NCBI GenBank assembly: GCA_031082125.1
Contig: JAVHLM010000010.1
Span: forward strand, 97,739-161,738
DNA: 64,000 bases
From: Candidatus Eremiobacterota bacterium
GTDB taxonomy: Bacteria > Vulcanimicrobiota > CADAWZ01 > Ess09-12
Reading direction: 5' to 3'
In this document: in pieces, positions 8,632 through 17,198 of the stretch
Layout of the letters: each line of letters opens with the position of its first letter
Numbering within the stretch: position 1 is the first letter of the stretch
The notes under the pieces: generated by a model
The model's input: only the letters and a program-made list of their open reading frames with translations
Told to the model about the DNA's origin: nothing
The model's database searches: none
Position numbers and translations under genes: made by a program

Positions 8632-9486
8632 ATGCCCAGAGAACACCGCCGGAATTCTCCCCCTGGCAGGATTGCCCTGCAAAAGAGGCTCGGCCAGCAC
8701 CTCCTCACAGACCCGTATTTCCTTGAGAGCATTGTAAAGGCGGCATCGCTGGGTTCCGATGACAGTATTCTTGAGATAGGGCCGGGGCCGGGAAACCTCA
8801 CGAAACACCTCCTTGGTGCCGCGGCGAGGGTTGCAGCGGTAGAGCTCGACAGGCGCTTCGAGCCGGAGCTCCGGCGCCTCGAGCAAGGCGCACGGGGAAG
8901 GCTCGCCCTCTTTTTCACTGATATCCTGGCCTTTGATTTTTCTGCGCTCCCTGCACTCTGCCGGGGACCCTGGAAGGTTCTGGCCAATATACCTTATTAC
9001 ATTTCAACTCCCCTCATCGAAAAGCTCCTGGAGCACCAGGGCCTCTTTTCCCATATTTATCTCACCATTCAGAGGGAGCTTGCAGAGAGGATCTGCGCTC
9101 CCGGCGGTTCCCGCGACAGGGGGTCCTTCACGTTTTTCGTCGAGTATCATGCCGTGCCATCCCTGCTTATTCATATACCTGCCGCTGCCTTCACGCCTCC
9201 CCCTGAAGTCGACTCCTCACTTATAGGTCTCACCATCAGGGAGACCCCGCCCGCAGACTCCTCGCCCCGGCTCCTCTTCAGCATCATACGGAGGGCTTTT
9301 GCCCAGAGGAGGAAGGGGATCAAGAATTCCCTCAAAGGGATTCAGCCTGTCCCGGGTGATAGGATTCTCTCAGAAGTGCTTCGCTCCTGCGGCATCGATC
9401 CCATGGCCCGCCCTGAGACCCTTGCCCTGGCGGATTTCGACAGGCTCGCCTGCCTGCTGGAGAGAGGCGGGAAAACTCATGAATAA
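8632..9486 (+). CDS. rsmA: 16S rRNA (adenine(1518)-N6/adenine(1519)-N6)-dimethyltransferase
   Basis: KsgA/RsmA methylates two adjacent adenines in the 3'-terminal hairpin of 16S rRNA during small-subunit maturation, using S-adenosylmethionine. The family opening KRLGQHLLTDP is present, then the SAM-binding EIGPGPGNLT, acidic AAVELD, and the catalytic LANIPYYISTPLI motif. The C-terminal helical domain contains FAQRRKGIKNSL. I place the start at ATG 8632 because family members rarely extend far upstream of QKRLGQH. An in-frame ATG at 8557 would add 25 residues and has no ribosome-binding site. The gene is monocistronic and convergent with exbD. Confidence 0.93.
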   Translation: MPREHRRNSPPGRIALQKRLGQHLLTDPYFLESIVKAASLGSDDSILEIGPGPGNLTKHLLGAAARVAAVELDRRFEPELRRLEQGARGRLALFFTDILAFDFSALPALCRGPWKVLANIPYYISTPLIEKLLEHQGLFSHIYLTIQRELAERICAPGGSRDRGSFTFFVEYHAVPSLLIHIPAAAFTPPPEVDSSLIGLTIRETPPADSSPRLLFSIIRRAFAQRRKGIKNSLKGIQPVPGDRILSEVLRSCGIDPMARPETLALADFDRLACLLERGGKTHE

Positions 9487-9547
9487 GTATAGCGGGACAA
9501 GGTTACGGGAATGTTACAGTTCCATTACCGGGAGGCAACAGAAACAG

Positions 9548-9961
9548 TCATTCTCCTTTCAGCTTGGTGGCAAGGGCGATTGAGGTGAGCCCGGACTTCT
9601 TGGCGCAGTCCATGGCAGAGATTACCTTGCCGTAAGGCACGTCGGAATCTCCATTGATAATGATACGGTTCGTATGCTTGGTGGCGGCAAGCTTCTTCAG
9701 GTATGCCTCAAGGTTGTTGGTTGCCACCTTGTTGGCGCCTACGAAGTAATCTCCCGCCTTGGACACAGAGAGGACAATCTGCGAGGGAGGCGCTTCTTCC
9801 TTGGTGCTGACTCGGGGAAGCTGGATGTTGAATCCAGTCTGCGACATTGCCGTGCTTGCAATCATGAAGATAATGAGAAGCACCATGATACAGTCTGTAA
9901 GAGGGGTGATATTGATGGAGCTCATGGTATCCTCTTCGGATTCGCCGCCACCCATAGCCAT
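9548..9961 (-). CDS. ExbD/TolR-family biopolymer transport protein
   Basis: A 137-residue inner-membrane protein with a short cytoplasmic start, one transmembrane helix (about 20-42) carrying the Asp of INITPLTDCIMVLLIIFM that conducts protons in this family, and a periplasmic domain. Together with the ExbB/TolQ protein encoded 38 bases upstream it forms a proton-driven motor that energises TonB-type or Tol-type envelope processes. No TonB, TolA or TolB gene is visible nearby, so the partner cannot be named. The start is supported by an AAAGGAGGT box 8 bases before ATG. Confidence 0.9.
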   Translation of the reverse strand: MAMGGGESEEDTMSSINITPLTDCIMVLLIIFMIASTAMSQTGFNIQLPRVSTKEEAPPSQIVLSVSKAGDYFVGANKVATNNLEAYLKKLAATKHTNRIIINGDSDVPYGKVISAMDCAKKSGLTSIALATKLKGE

Positions 9962-9999
9962 GGGAGATTACCTCCTTTCCCTGTCAACCCAGGGGGATG

Positions 10000-10710
10000 T
10001 TATTTTTCATGCCTTCCCTTGGCAGCGGTCTTTTCCATGACCACCGAGGGCCTCAGGTCTTCGGGAAGAGGCTCATCGGCATCGGCAAGAACCAGCATCT
10101 CCGCAAGGCGGGACCCGGAAAACCGCATCTGCTGCTGGGTGGTTTTCACGCGGTTCTTGAAATAGTTGAAAAATACCGATGCGGGGATGGCCACGTAGAG
10201 GCCTGCCGCCGTGGCGGTGAGGGCTTCTGCCACGCCCTTGGCGACGACTGCCGGGCCTGTGGCGCCTTTAAGGGCTATATCGGCAAATGCTCTCATGATG
10301 CCGAGCACAGTGCCCAGGAGACCGATAAAGGGCGCGATGACTGCAAGGGTTCCCACATAAGAGAGGTTTTTGTCGAAGCCCAGAATCTCTTCCGAAATCG
10401 TTGAGTTCATGGCCTCCTCTATCTCCTGGCGGGGCTTGCCTGCCCTGAGAAGCCCTGTTTCAAAGACGCGTGCGAGGCTCCCGGAGATCTGCCTGCAGAA
10501 ATGGATGGCCTCGGGGATCTGCTTGTTTTCTATGAAATAGGCCATCTGCATCAGCATCCACTCGTAGTCGAGGCCCATTTTCCAGAAGAAGTAGAACCTC
10601 TCTATCACGAGGCCAAGGAGAACGACAGAACACGTGACGATGGCGTACATCGTCATGCCGCCTTCATTGATTATTCTGAATATTGCTCCGATTGGGTTCT
10701 GGTCTTCCAA
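10000..10710 (-). CDS. ExbB/TolQ/MotA-family proton channel protein
   Basis: About 236 residues with three transmembrane helices. The first (MYAIVTCSVVLLGLVIERFY) is followed by a cytoplasmic loop. The conserved region runs from NLSYVGTLAVIAPFIGLLGTVLGIMRAF through the final helix EALTATAAGLYVAIPASVFFNYF. It partners with the ExbD protein downstream. I prefer the TTG at 10710, which has AGGAG 8 bases upstream. The GTG at 10728 would place that same Shine-Dalgarno sequence inside the coding region. It follows an HD-GYP gene by about 67 bases in the same orientation. Confidence 0.88.
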   Translation of the reverse strand: MEDQNPIGAIFRIINEGGMTMYAIVTCSVVLLGLVIERFYFFWKMGLDYEWMLMQMAYFIENKQIPEAIHFCRQISGSLARVFETGLLRAGKPRQEIEEAMNSTISEEILGFDKNLSYVGTLAVIAPFIGLLGTVLGIMRAFADIALKGATGPAVVAKGVAEALTATAAGLYVAIPASVFFNYFKNRVKTTQQQMRFSGSRLAEMLVLADADEPLPEDLRPSVVMEKTAAKGRHEK

Positions 10711-10777
10711 GTGCTTCTCTCCTTTCACCCTGAAATGAATAATGGTTTCTCTGTCAGGTGATAATCACCTTCAATTA

Positions 10778-12313
10778 TTATTGTTTTTTTTCCAGGACCT
10801 CGGCAATGTCCCCCCTGGCAAAGAGCCTGGCAAAGACCTCTACCACGGAGGGATCAAATTGAGTCCCGCTCGCATCCTTGATGCAGGAGAGGGCCTTTTC
10901 GGGATTCATGCCTTTTCTGTAAGGCCTGTCGGTGGTAAGGGCGTCAAAGGTGTCGGCGATGCTGAGGATCCTGGCGCCCAGGGGAATCTCGTCTCCTCTT
11001 TTTCCATAGGCATAGCCCTTGCCGTCAAAGCGCTCATGATGGGAATAGGCAAGCTCCACCGGTATTTTTTCCAGGAGCTTCTTCTTGCCTTCGAACAAGT
11101 CCTTGATCGCAAGGGCATGGCCTTTCATGATGGCATATTCATTGTCGTCAAGCTTTCCCTGCTTCCTGAGGATGGCGTCCGGTATGCCGATTTTCCCGAG
11201 ATCATGAATCTGGCCGGCCCTCTCGATTGCCTCCACTTTCTGCGGTGAGAGTCCCATCTCTTTGGCAATGGTCTTGGAGTATCTTGCAACCCGGTCAGAA
11301 TGGCCGTAAGTATAATGGTCTCTTGCATCCAGCGCGTTGGCGAGTGAAATGATGAACTGCTCGCAGTCTTCAATTATTCTCTCTATGTTCTTCATGGCGC
11401 GGTGCATAGCGTAGAGGGGCACCAGGATCAGAACGAGCGCCAGGGGCTCGCGCTGGTAAATGAGGGCAAAAAGAAGCCCCAGGGGGCAGAGCATGAAGAT
11501 ATAGATCGAGGGATCGGAATACATCTCCCACCAGATGACGGGAAAATATCTTCTGGGGCGCCTCTCCCTGAGCATGATGGTAAGGGCGCTTATAAATGTC
11601 GCGATGGTGAAATAGACAAAGAACATCGCAAGCACGGCCGCTATGTTGGTCCAGGAGCCAAGGGGGCTTCCCCTGTTTATGCATTCATAAAGAATGCCTG
11701 CCGGGACAATCATGGTGACCCTGTTAAAGGGGCTTGTGAAGCCGTAGAGGACCTGGCCGAGGGGGAATGGTTTCCCTTTCCTGAACTTGTCGCTGATTTT
11801 CCTCTTCTTCTCGATGATTATGAAGCGCTTGCCTTTCTTGATCCGCTTCTTGATTGCCGAGTGAAGGAGATAGACCTGGAAGGAGAATGAGGCAAGGGCG
11901 ATTACCCACGCGGCGACGCCCACTCCTTTCAGGAAAAGGGCGGCATAGAGAATGATTTCATCCATAATCCACTTGACGCTCCCCCCCCTGGTCTTTTTGC
12001 GAAGCGGCGTCTTCAGGATGCGGAGCGCCATTTTTTTAAGGTGGAGCAGAAAGCAGAGCGCGGCGAAGATCAGGGTGAAGATGAAAGTCTCCCTGTTGAG
12101 GAGCAGGGTATGAAGGTTCAGAAAGATACGCAGGGTCTTGAGGAAAGCAGGGGAAAGCAGTGCATGAGCGTCTGAAGCGGCCGCGAGGGCACAGGGCATG
12201 CTCCAGGGCACTCTCCATGGCGCCATCGGCGTGGCATAGATGAGAAGAACAGTCCCAAGGGCAATTAAAAGTGGATAAACAATCTTCTCCTGCCAGGAGA
12301 GCTCTTCTTGCAT
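10778..12313 (-). CDS. Membrane-bound HD-GYP domain protein (putative cyclic di-GMP phosphodiesterase)
   Basis: A 511-residue protein with an N-terminal membrane region of about eight hydrophobic segments (residues 10-310) and a C-terminal HD-GYP domain. The metal site is intact: HSDRVARYS, HDLGKIGIPD, SHHERFDGKGY and GARILSIADTFDALTTDRPY. Active HD-GYP enzymes hydrolyse cyclic di-GMP. The GYP region reads GKGYAYGKRGDEIPLGAR, close to consensus, so activity is plausible. The membrane sensor region has no recognised domain. It shares architecture with the protein at 13098-14543, suggesting an old duplication. Confidence 0.9.
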   Translation of the reverse strand: MQEELSWQEKIVYPLLIALGTVLLIYATPMAPWRVPWSMPCALAAASDAHALLSPAFLKTLRIFLNLHTLLLNRETFIFTLIFAALCFLLHLKKMALRILKTPLRKKTRGGSVKWIMDEIILYAALFLKGVGVAAWVIALASFSFQVYLLHSAIKKRIKKGKRFIIIEKKRKISDKFRKGKPFPLGQVLYGFTSPFNRVTMIVPAGILYECINRGSPLGSWTNIAAVLAMFFVYFTIATFISALTIMLRERRPRRYFPVIWWEMYSDPSIYIFMLCPLGLLFALIYQREPLALVLILVPLYAMHRAMKNIERIIEDCEQFIISLANALDARDHYTYGHSDRVARYSKTIAKEMGLSPQKVEAIERAGQIHDLGKIGIPDAILRKQGKLDDNEYAIMKGHALAIKDLFEGKKKLLEKIPVELAYSHHERFDGKGYAYGKRGDEIPLGARILSIADTFDALTTDRPYRKGMNPEKALSCIKDASGTQFDPSVVEVFARLFARGDIAEVLEKKQ

Positions 12314-12369
12314 GAACTTTCACCTGTCACTGGCATGCGGACTTAACATCAAGCAGGGATCGGGATATA

Positions 12370-12397
12370 TTAAAAGCGCTCAGAAAAGCGCTTTTAA
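12370..12397 (-). terminator. Probable intrinsic terminator after the GPDNYP-repeat gene
   Basis: A perfect 11-bp inverted repeat with a 6-base loop, beginning TTAAAAGCGCT and closed by AGCGCTTTTAA. It lies 24 bases past the stop of the minus-strand gene at 12421-12954. Read on the minus strand the hairpin ends in TTTTAATATA. The stem is short and AT-rich, so strength is uncertain. Confidence 0.55.
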
Positions 12398-12420
12398 ACT
12401 CTTGCATGGTGAAACGGGCT

Positions 12421-12954
12421 TTAATGCGGCTTGTCGCCATAGCCCGGATAGTTGTCGGGTCCCAGGGTGATGGGAAGGTTCCCTATCCCGTTCATCAAGC
12501 CCTGGCAGCCTGCAGTGAGCAGTGTATCAGCCGGCTTGGCCTTATCGCCATAGTTGGGATAGTTGTCGGGGCCTTCTGCGGTAGCGTTTCCCCTCGCCTG
12601 GGGCTCTTTTTTCGTGCTTGTGCCGCCTGCGCCGCAGGCAATGTAATATTCTTCCCCGCTGTTTTCTATTGCAGGCTCAGCAGGAGTTTCAGGCTTTGGC
12701 TTCCCTCCCTGCCGGGCAGAGGCGTCGCTCTTGTCGCCGTAACTGGGATAGTTGTCAGGGCCTTCAGTGTCCGCTGTGCTCTGTGCACTCTGGGCAGGGG
12801 GAGGGTCATTTCCTCTCTCGCCGCTCGATATCGAGGTGGAATCTTCCGCAGGGGGAGGTGAGGCATCACCGGACGATTGCGGTCCGGGTAAAGCCCGGAG
12901 CCCTTTTTCCGGGAAAAGAGGTGGCATGGAATTTCCGACCTGCTGAATTGCCAT
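12421..12954 (-). CDS. Unknown protein with three copies of a GPDNYPxYGDK motif
   Basis: A 177-residue protein with no recognised domain. It is mostly disordered (Pro, Ser, Ala, Glu rich) and carries the 11-residue motif GPDNYP-x-YGDK three times, at about residues 65-75, 128-138 and 165-175, with Ser, Asn or Gly at the variable position. The last copy ends two residues before the C terminus. Spacers of 52 and 26 residues are unrelated to one another, so the motif itself is selected. There is no signal peptide. Two Cys (107 and 150) lie between copies. The ATG has GGAGG 10 bases upstream. The gene sits between two HD-GYP genes on the same strand and is followed by a hairpin terminator. Possible roles include a binding-motif array or a multi-core peptide precursor; neither is shown. 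Confidence 0.6.
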   Translation of the reverse strand: MAIQQVGNSMPPLFPEKGLRALPGPQSSGDASPPPAEDSTSISSGERGNDPPPAQSAQSTADTEGPDNYPSYGDKSDASARQGGKPKPETPAEPAIENSGEEYYIACGAGGTSTKKEPQARGNATAEGPDNYPNYGDKAKPADTLLTAGCQGLMNGIGNLPITLGPDNYPGYGDKPH

Positions 12955-13097
12955 GGCGCTCTGCCCTCCACGATGAAGTAGAAAGATATCCCGTTCTCTT
13001 TATACCATAAACCTGCCCGGGAGGTCAATCAGAAATCGTCTCCCTCTTTGTTAACAATTTGCTAACTTATCGCCATATCCTCAAGAGACGGGGACTG

Positions 13098-14543
13098 CTA
13101 CTGCGGAACAGCAGCCTGTCCCTGTCTCTTTACGATGGCAAGAAACGCATCGACGACCTGGGGATCAAACTGGGTTCCCCTTTTTTTTCTCAGTTCGTCA
13201 AGTATGACAGGAAGCGGGATAGGGTCGCGGTAGGATCGCGGCGAGGCCATTGAGTCAAAAGCCTCGGCAACGGCAAGAATTCTTGAGCCGATGAGGATCT
13301 CCTCTCCCCGTTTCCCCTCGGGGTATCCCGACCCGTCAAACCACTCGTGGTGGGAATAGATGAGCTTGGCTTCATCTTCATACCACTTGAGCTGGTAGGC
13401 AACCTTGAAGCCCGTCTCGGGGTGCTTTCTGATCTCCTCGTATTCTTCAAAACTGAGCTGTTCCAGCTTCCCCTTCTCCAGGATCTCGTCGGCAATTCCG
13501 ATTTTACCGATGTCATGGAGCTTTCCCGCCGAAATGATCTTTTCTATCTCCTCTTCCTCCAGGAACATCTCCCGGGCGATTTCCCCGGCGATCTGGGCCA
13601 CATTGAGGGAATGGCTCCTGGAAAAGGGATCGCGGCTCTCGTAGGCAAGGGCAAGATCTTCTATGGCTGCGCGGGCCTCCCGCGAAATCTCGGAATAATT
13701 CTTTATGGAGGCGTACATGAGGTACACGGGGGCGAGGAGGAGAAGGGCCTTGGGATCGATGAGATACACGGTGGCAACGAGCAGTCCCACCGGCACAAGC
13801 ATCGCGAGATGGACTTTTATGTTCCCTAGATTGATTTTCAGCAGGTACCTCAAATTTATGCCTGTATTGATTTTTCTCTCGATGAAGGTGAGGATATGAT
13901 TCAGTAATAATATGATAAGGGCAGTGAGAATAAGGACAAGGACGGTATGCACATCAAGGAGTTTTGAAAAGGGCCTGTCAATGAGGGCCCGGTAGATCAG
14001 CCCGCCTGTTCCGAAACAGATAAAGAGGAAAAACAGCTCTCTTTCCTCCTCTTTCGGCACTTTTCTTTTCAGTGCCCGGCAAGAGAGAAACTTGGCGGCG
14101 CCGGAAATGGTGATGAGCAGCTGGCACCACAGGGGGCCGTAGAGAAGAAGGGCGGCATAGAGGACGGGGGTGAGCATGACTATCCTGCCGTAACGGGGCA
14201 TGTCAAGAACCCAGAAGCTTGTGATAACGGAAAGAAGAATAAAGATTCCGTGGCCTGTGCTGAAAAATTGTTCCTGTGACCCGTTCCCGTAGGACAGGCT
14301 TTTCCCCCACACTATGTAAATGATAAGGAGAGCGCTTATCAGCCCTGCAATGGAGCTTCTGAAGAGCCTTCTCTGCACGCCGTCATGGAGTTTTCCGCCC
14401 ATCAGTCCTGTAAGCCTTCCATAAGACTTGTCGCATCTCTCACTATTCCACAAATTCCATTCTGCTCCTCTCATGGTAATGGTTCGCAAGGACTGTCTCT
14501 CAAGAAACTCCTGTGCCATGGGAAAAATCAAAAATGTTAACAA
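13098..14543 (-). CDS. Membrane-bound HD-GYP domain protein (putative cyclic di-GMP phosphodiesterase)
   Basis: A 481-residue protein with about eight hydrophobic segments (roughly residues 60-275) and a C-terminal HD-GYP domain. Motifs are HSLNVAQIAGEI, LHDIGKIGIADE, SHHEWFDGSGYPEGKRGEE and GSRILAVAEAFDSMASPRSY. The usual ADxxDA reads AEAFDS, so one acidic metal ligand position is changed and activity is less certain than for its neighbour at 10778. The start is uncertain: the TTG at 14543 lacks a ribosome-binding site. ATG codons at 14519 and 14474 are alternatives, and one at 14402 has AGGA nearby. The intergenic region upstream, shared with the flagellar genes, contains several GTTAAC-like elements. 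Confidence 0.85.
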   Translation of the reverse strand: MLTFLIFPMAQEFLERQSLRTITMRGAEWNLWNSERCDKSYGRLTGLMGGKLHDGVQRRLFRSSIAGLISALLIIYIVWGKSLSYGNGSQEQFFSTGHGIFILLSVITSFWVLDMPRYGRIVMLTPVLYAALLLYGPLWCQLLITISGAAKFLSCRALKRKVPKEEERELFFLFICFGTGGLIYRALIDRPFSKLLDVHTVLVLILTALIILLLNHILTFIERKINTGINLRYLLKINLGNIKVHLAMLVPVGLLVATVYLIDPKALLLLAPVYLMYASIKNYSEISREARAAIEDLALAYESRDPFSRSHSLNVAQIAGEIAREMFLEEEEIEKIISAGKLHDIGKIGIADEILEKGKLEQLSFEEYEEIRKHPETGFKVAYQLKWYEDEAKLIYSHHEWFDGSGYPEGKRGEEILIGSRILAVAEAFDSMASPRSYRDPIPLPVILDELRKKRGTQFDPQVVDAFLAIVKRQGQAAVPQ

Positions 14544-14643
14544 GTTGGAAACAAACTGTTAATATATTGGTAACAGCCCTCTTTTATAATGAGACTGAGG
14601 ATTAACGGGCTTTTTCTATTATGAGTTGTGAGGGAATCTGCCA

Positions 14644-15978
14644 ATGCAGCTGCCGAACATGCCGGCTCCTGTGAGTTTTACCCCGATGCCCTTCCAGGTG
14701 CAGCCCCAGAGCGGCCTTAACCTCGCGATGGGAAGGGTCCTCAACGGCCAGGTGCTGGCAAAGACGGGAAACCAGATGACGCTCCGGCTCGGCAACAATG
14801 TGCTCCAGGCCGAGGGAAATCTGCCTGTCGATGTGGGAGCGCAGTTCCAGGTCCAGGTGAAAGGCAAGGACTCGCAGGGGACTCTTAACCTTCAGCTGCT
14901 GAGGGCCCAGTCTTTCACCCCCATGACGGAAGACGACCTCATGAGCACCATGGCGGCCATGAAGCTCCCCGTCACGGAGAAAAATGTGACACTTGCCAAA
15001 GGTATGCTGGAAAATGGCATACCCCTCACCTCGGAGAACCTCAAGGAGTTCAATGAAGCCTTTTCACAGCTGCCCAAAACCCTTTCAACGGACATGCAGT
15101 CAGCCTCCTTTCTCAAGATGAGCTCCCTTCCCTTTACTCCGCAGAATATCACCACCCTCTCCAACTTCATCACCACCCATCCCCTCATAGGGGCCCAGCT
15201 TTTCGAGGTGCAGCAGGAGTTCAGGAAGCTCACCGGGGGAAAGTCGGGCAGGGTCTCCCGTGAGATGGTGGAGATTCTCTCGGCGGCATCGGGGCTTCTG
15301 GGCGAGTACATCATAGACGGGAAGAGCAAGCCCAGGGCGAAGAACTCCAAGGCATCGAAGAATATGGCCCGCCAGGTAGGCATCGAGATGCTCGGGCCGG
15401 GATGGGGAAGCGAAGATGAGTGGGATCTGCTCAAGATGCTCGCCGCCGTGAGAGGAAAGCTCTCACAGGAGGAGATGAGCGAAGAGGAAGCGGCCCTTAT
15501 GAAGCTCCTCGCCCTTATGGGCCAGCTTGAGGAGAATATCGCCGCGCAGCAGCTCATCAACGGCGCGAAAAAAAGTAACGAGGCGCCCTATTACTATATG
15601 CAGGTTCCTCTCAGGCTCGATGAGAGAGAGGTCACCGCCGAGGTGAAGATATATTACACCACCGATTATTACAACGAGAAAAAGGTCGATGAGGACAATG
15701 CCAGGCTTGAGTTCTCCGTGGTTACGGAGCATCTTGGGGCCCTCTATTTCCAGGTGGAGATAGTTCATGGTATAATATATATGGATGTCGGTACAGGAAG
15801 CGAGGAAGTGTGCGCCTTTGTTGAGAGATATGTGCCGGCCCTTATGGAGAACCTGAAGAGGATCCCTTACGCACCGGGGAAAACCAGGTGCTACGTGAAG
15901 GAAGACGATCCTCTGGTTTCTTTTACCGAGGCAGCCGGGGAGTTTGAAAAAATGGAAAGAGTCAATATCAGCGGTTAG
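14644..15978 (+). CDS. Flagellar hook-length control-like protein (FliK C-terminal-like)
   Basis: A 444-residue soluble protein. The N-terminal part (residues 27-85) is a small beta domain typical of FliK-like proteins (GRVLNGQVLAKTGNQMTLRLG). A helical middle follows, and then a C-terminal domain (about 300-425) resembling the hook-length-control domain, beginning MQVPLRLDEREVTAEVKIYY. FliK proteins are exported through the flagellar apparatus and trigger the switch from rod/hook to filament substrates by contacting FlhB. The next gene encodes an FlhB-tail-like protein, which supports the assignment. Sequence similarity to classical FliK is weak. The ATG has a GAGGG box 9 bases upstream. Confidence 0.65.
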   Translation: MQLPNMPAPVSFTPMPFQVQPQSGLNLAMGRVLNGQVLAKTGNQMTLRLGNNVLQAEGNLPVDVGAQFQVQVKGKDSQGTLNLQLLRAQSFTPMTEDDLMSTMAAMKLPVTEKNVTLAKGMLENGIPLTSENLKEFNEAFSQLPKTLSTDMQSASFLKMSSLPFTPQNITTLSNFITTHPLIGAQLFEVQQEFRKLTGGKSGRVSREMVEILSAASGLLGEYIIDGKSKPRAKNSKASKNMARQVGIEMLGPGWGSEDEWDLLKMLAAVRGKLSQEEMSEEEAALMKLLALMGQLEENIAAQQLINGAKKSNEAPYYYMQVPLRLDEREVTAEVKIYYTTDYYNEKKVDEDNARLEFSVVTEHLGALYFQVEIVHGIIYMDVGTGSEEVCAFVERYVPALMENLKRIPYAPGKTRCYVKEDDPLVSFTEAAGEFEKMERVNISG

Positions 15979-16013
15979 AGAAATAACCTGATGCAAGATG
16001 ACAGGTAGAGAAA

Positions 16014-16331
16014 ATGGAAGGACAGAATAATGAGAGAAAGGCCTTGGCAGTAAGGAGAGAGGAGGATGGAACCCTGAGTGTCCTCGCGTACGGCGAGGGA
16101 GAAGAAGCCGACGCGATAATAGAAAGAGCCAGAGAATCCGAAGTAGAGATTGTCAAGGATGAGGAAGAGATACGGAGGCTCCTGGGCGGGACGGCACCGC
16201 AGGCGGTACCGAATAAGATATACAGTCTTGTCGCCGAGATAGAAGCCTTCGTGACCGAGCTCAACGAGGCCTGGTTAAGGAGGGATACAGGGACAGTCGA
16301 GGAAGAGAGCCCGGAAGAGGGCGAAGGGTAA
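16014..16331 (+). CDS. FlhB C-terminal-domain-like cytoplasmic protein (FhlB type)
   Basis: A 105-residue protein matching the cytoplasmic tail of the flagellar export switch protein FlhB: ALAVRREEDG, then an ADAIIERARESEVEIVKDEE segment and an IYSLVAEIEAFV helix. It lacks the membrane domain and the NPTH autocleavage site, as in the stand-alone FhlB homologues found next to fliK-like genes in several phyla. It may act as an accessory export-gate or switch component. It begins 35 bases after the FliK-like gene and precedes flgF by 50 bases, in an apparent flagellar operon. Confidence 0.75.
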   Translation: MEGQNNERKALAVRREEDGTLSVLAYGEGEEADAIIERARESEVEIVKDEEEIRRLLGGTAPQAVPNKIYSLVAEIEAFVTELNEAWLRRDTGTVEEESPEEGEG

Positions 16332-16381
16332 AGGAATTAATTCCCGCAAGGGATTAAAGAGTATTAATGGAGGTGCGGCAT

Positions 16382-17167
16382 ATGTATGATGGAATAAAAA
16401 AGGCGACGTTAGGAATGCAGGCGATGAACCAGAAGCAGGACGTCATACTCAACAACCTGGCCAACGTGGGCACCACGGGCTACAGGAGGGAGAACATGAC
16501 CTTCTCGTCCTTCAGCGAGGTGATGGAGAAGGAGATGACCTTCAACCCCAGTCCCACCAAGAAGAGCAGCGAGTACCAGCAGGCCGGCATCGGTGTTGAG
16601 TCAGACGGGATGCTCTACCAGCGCACGCTGACCTCTTTTTCGCAGGGCTCCCTGAAGAACACCGGCAACACCCTGGACCTTGCCCTTGATGACGACGGGA
16701 GAGGCTTCTTCACCATCAAGACGGATAAGGGCCTGGCCTTTTCGAGGGGCGGCTCCTTCCGCATCGACAACCAGGGTTACCTGTGCACCCAGGATGGCTC
16801 GTTCGTGATGGGCCACAAGGGGAAGATACAGCTCGGGGGCTCGAGCGTAGGGGTGACCAACGAGGGGATGATCAAGGTTGACGGGAAAGAGGTTGACAAG
16901 CTTCTTGTCACCGAGTTCAACGACAAGATGGCCAACAGGGGCCTCATGCACTCCGGTGACAACAACTTCCAGGCGAATGCCGGCGGCAGGATTGCCACGA
17001 ACTCTCATGTGAAGCAGGGCTTCCTGGAGATGGCAAATGTCAATGCCGTGCAGTCGATGATTGAGCTCATGACCATCATGAGGGCCTACGAGGCGAACCA
17101 GAAGACCCTCCAGGCGGAAGACAAGATGATCCAGAAGACGGTGAACGAGACCGGTAAGGTTCGGTAA
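16382..17167 (+). CDS. flgF: Flagellar basal-body rod protein (FlgF/FlgG family)
   Basis: A 261-residue rod protein. The N-terminal rod motif (MYDGIKKATLGMQAMNQKQD then NNLANVGTTGYRR) and C-terminal motif (GFLEMANVNAVQSMIELM then RAYEANQKTLQ) form the coiled core of the axial structure. A central D1-like beta domain containing VGVTNEGMIKVDG lies between them. FlgF and FlgG are paralogues; I call this FlgF because it precedes a more canonical FlgG. The start is set at ATG 16382, preceded by GGAGGTG. The upstream ATG at 16367 overlaps that Shine-Dalgarno sequence. Confidence 0.88.
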   Translation: MYDGIKKATLGMQAMNQKQDVILNNLANVGTTGYRRENMTFSSFSEVMEKEMTFNPSPTKKSSEYQQAGIGVESDGMLYQRTLTSFSQGSLKNTGNTLDLALDDDGRGFFTIKTDKGLAFSRGGSFRIDNQGYLCTQDGSFVMGHKGKIQLGGSSVGVTNEGMIKVDGKEVDKLLVTEFNDKMANRGLMHSGDNNFQANAGGRIATNSHVKQGFLEMANVNAVQSMIELMTIMRAYEANQKTLQAEDKMIQKTVNETGKVR

Positions 17168-17198
17168 GTTTTATAAATCAACAAGGAGGGTGAACCAT

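Noticed and set aside
16367..16381. Upstream ATG for flgF
   Set aside because: The codon overlaps the GGAGGTG Shine-Dalgarno sequence of the ATG at 16382, where rod-protein homology begins.
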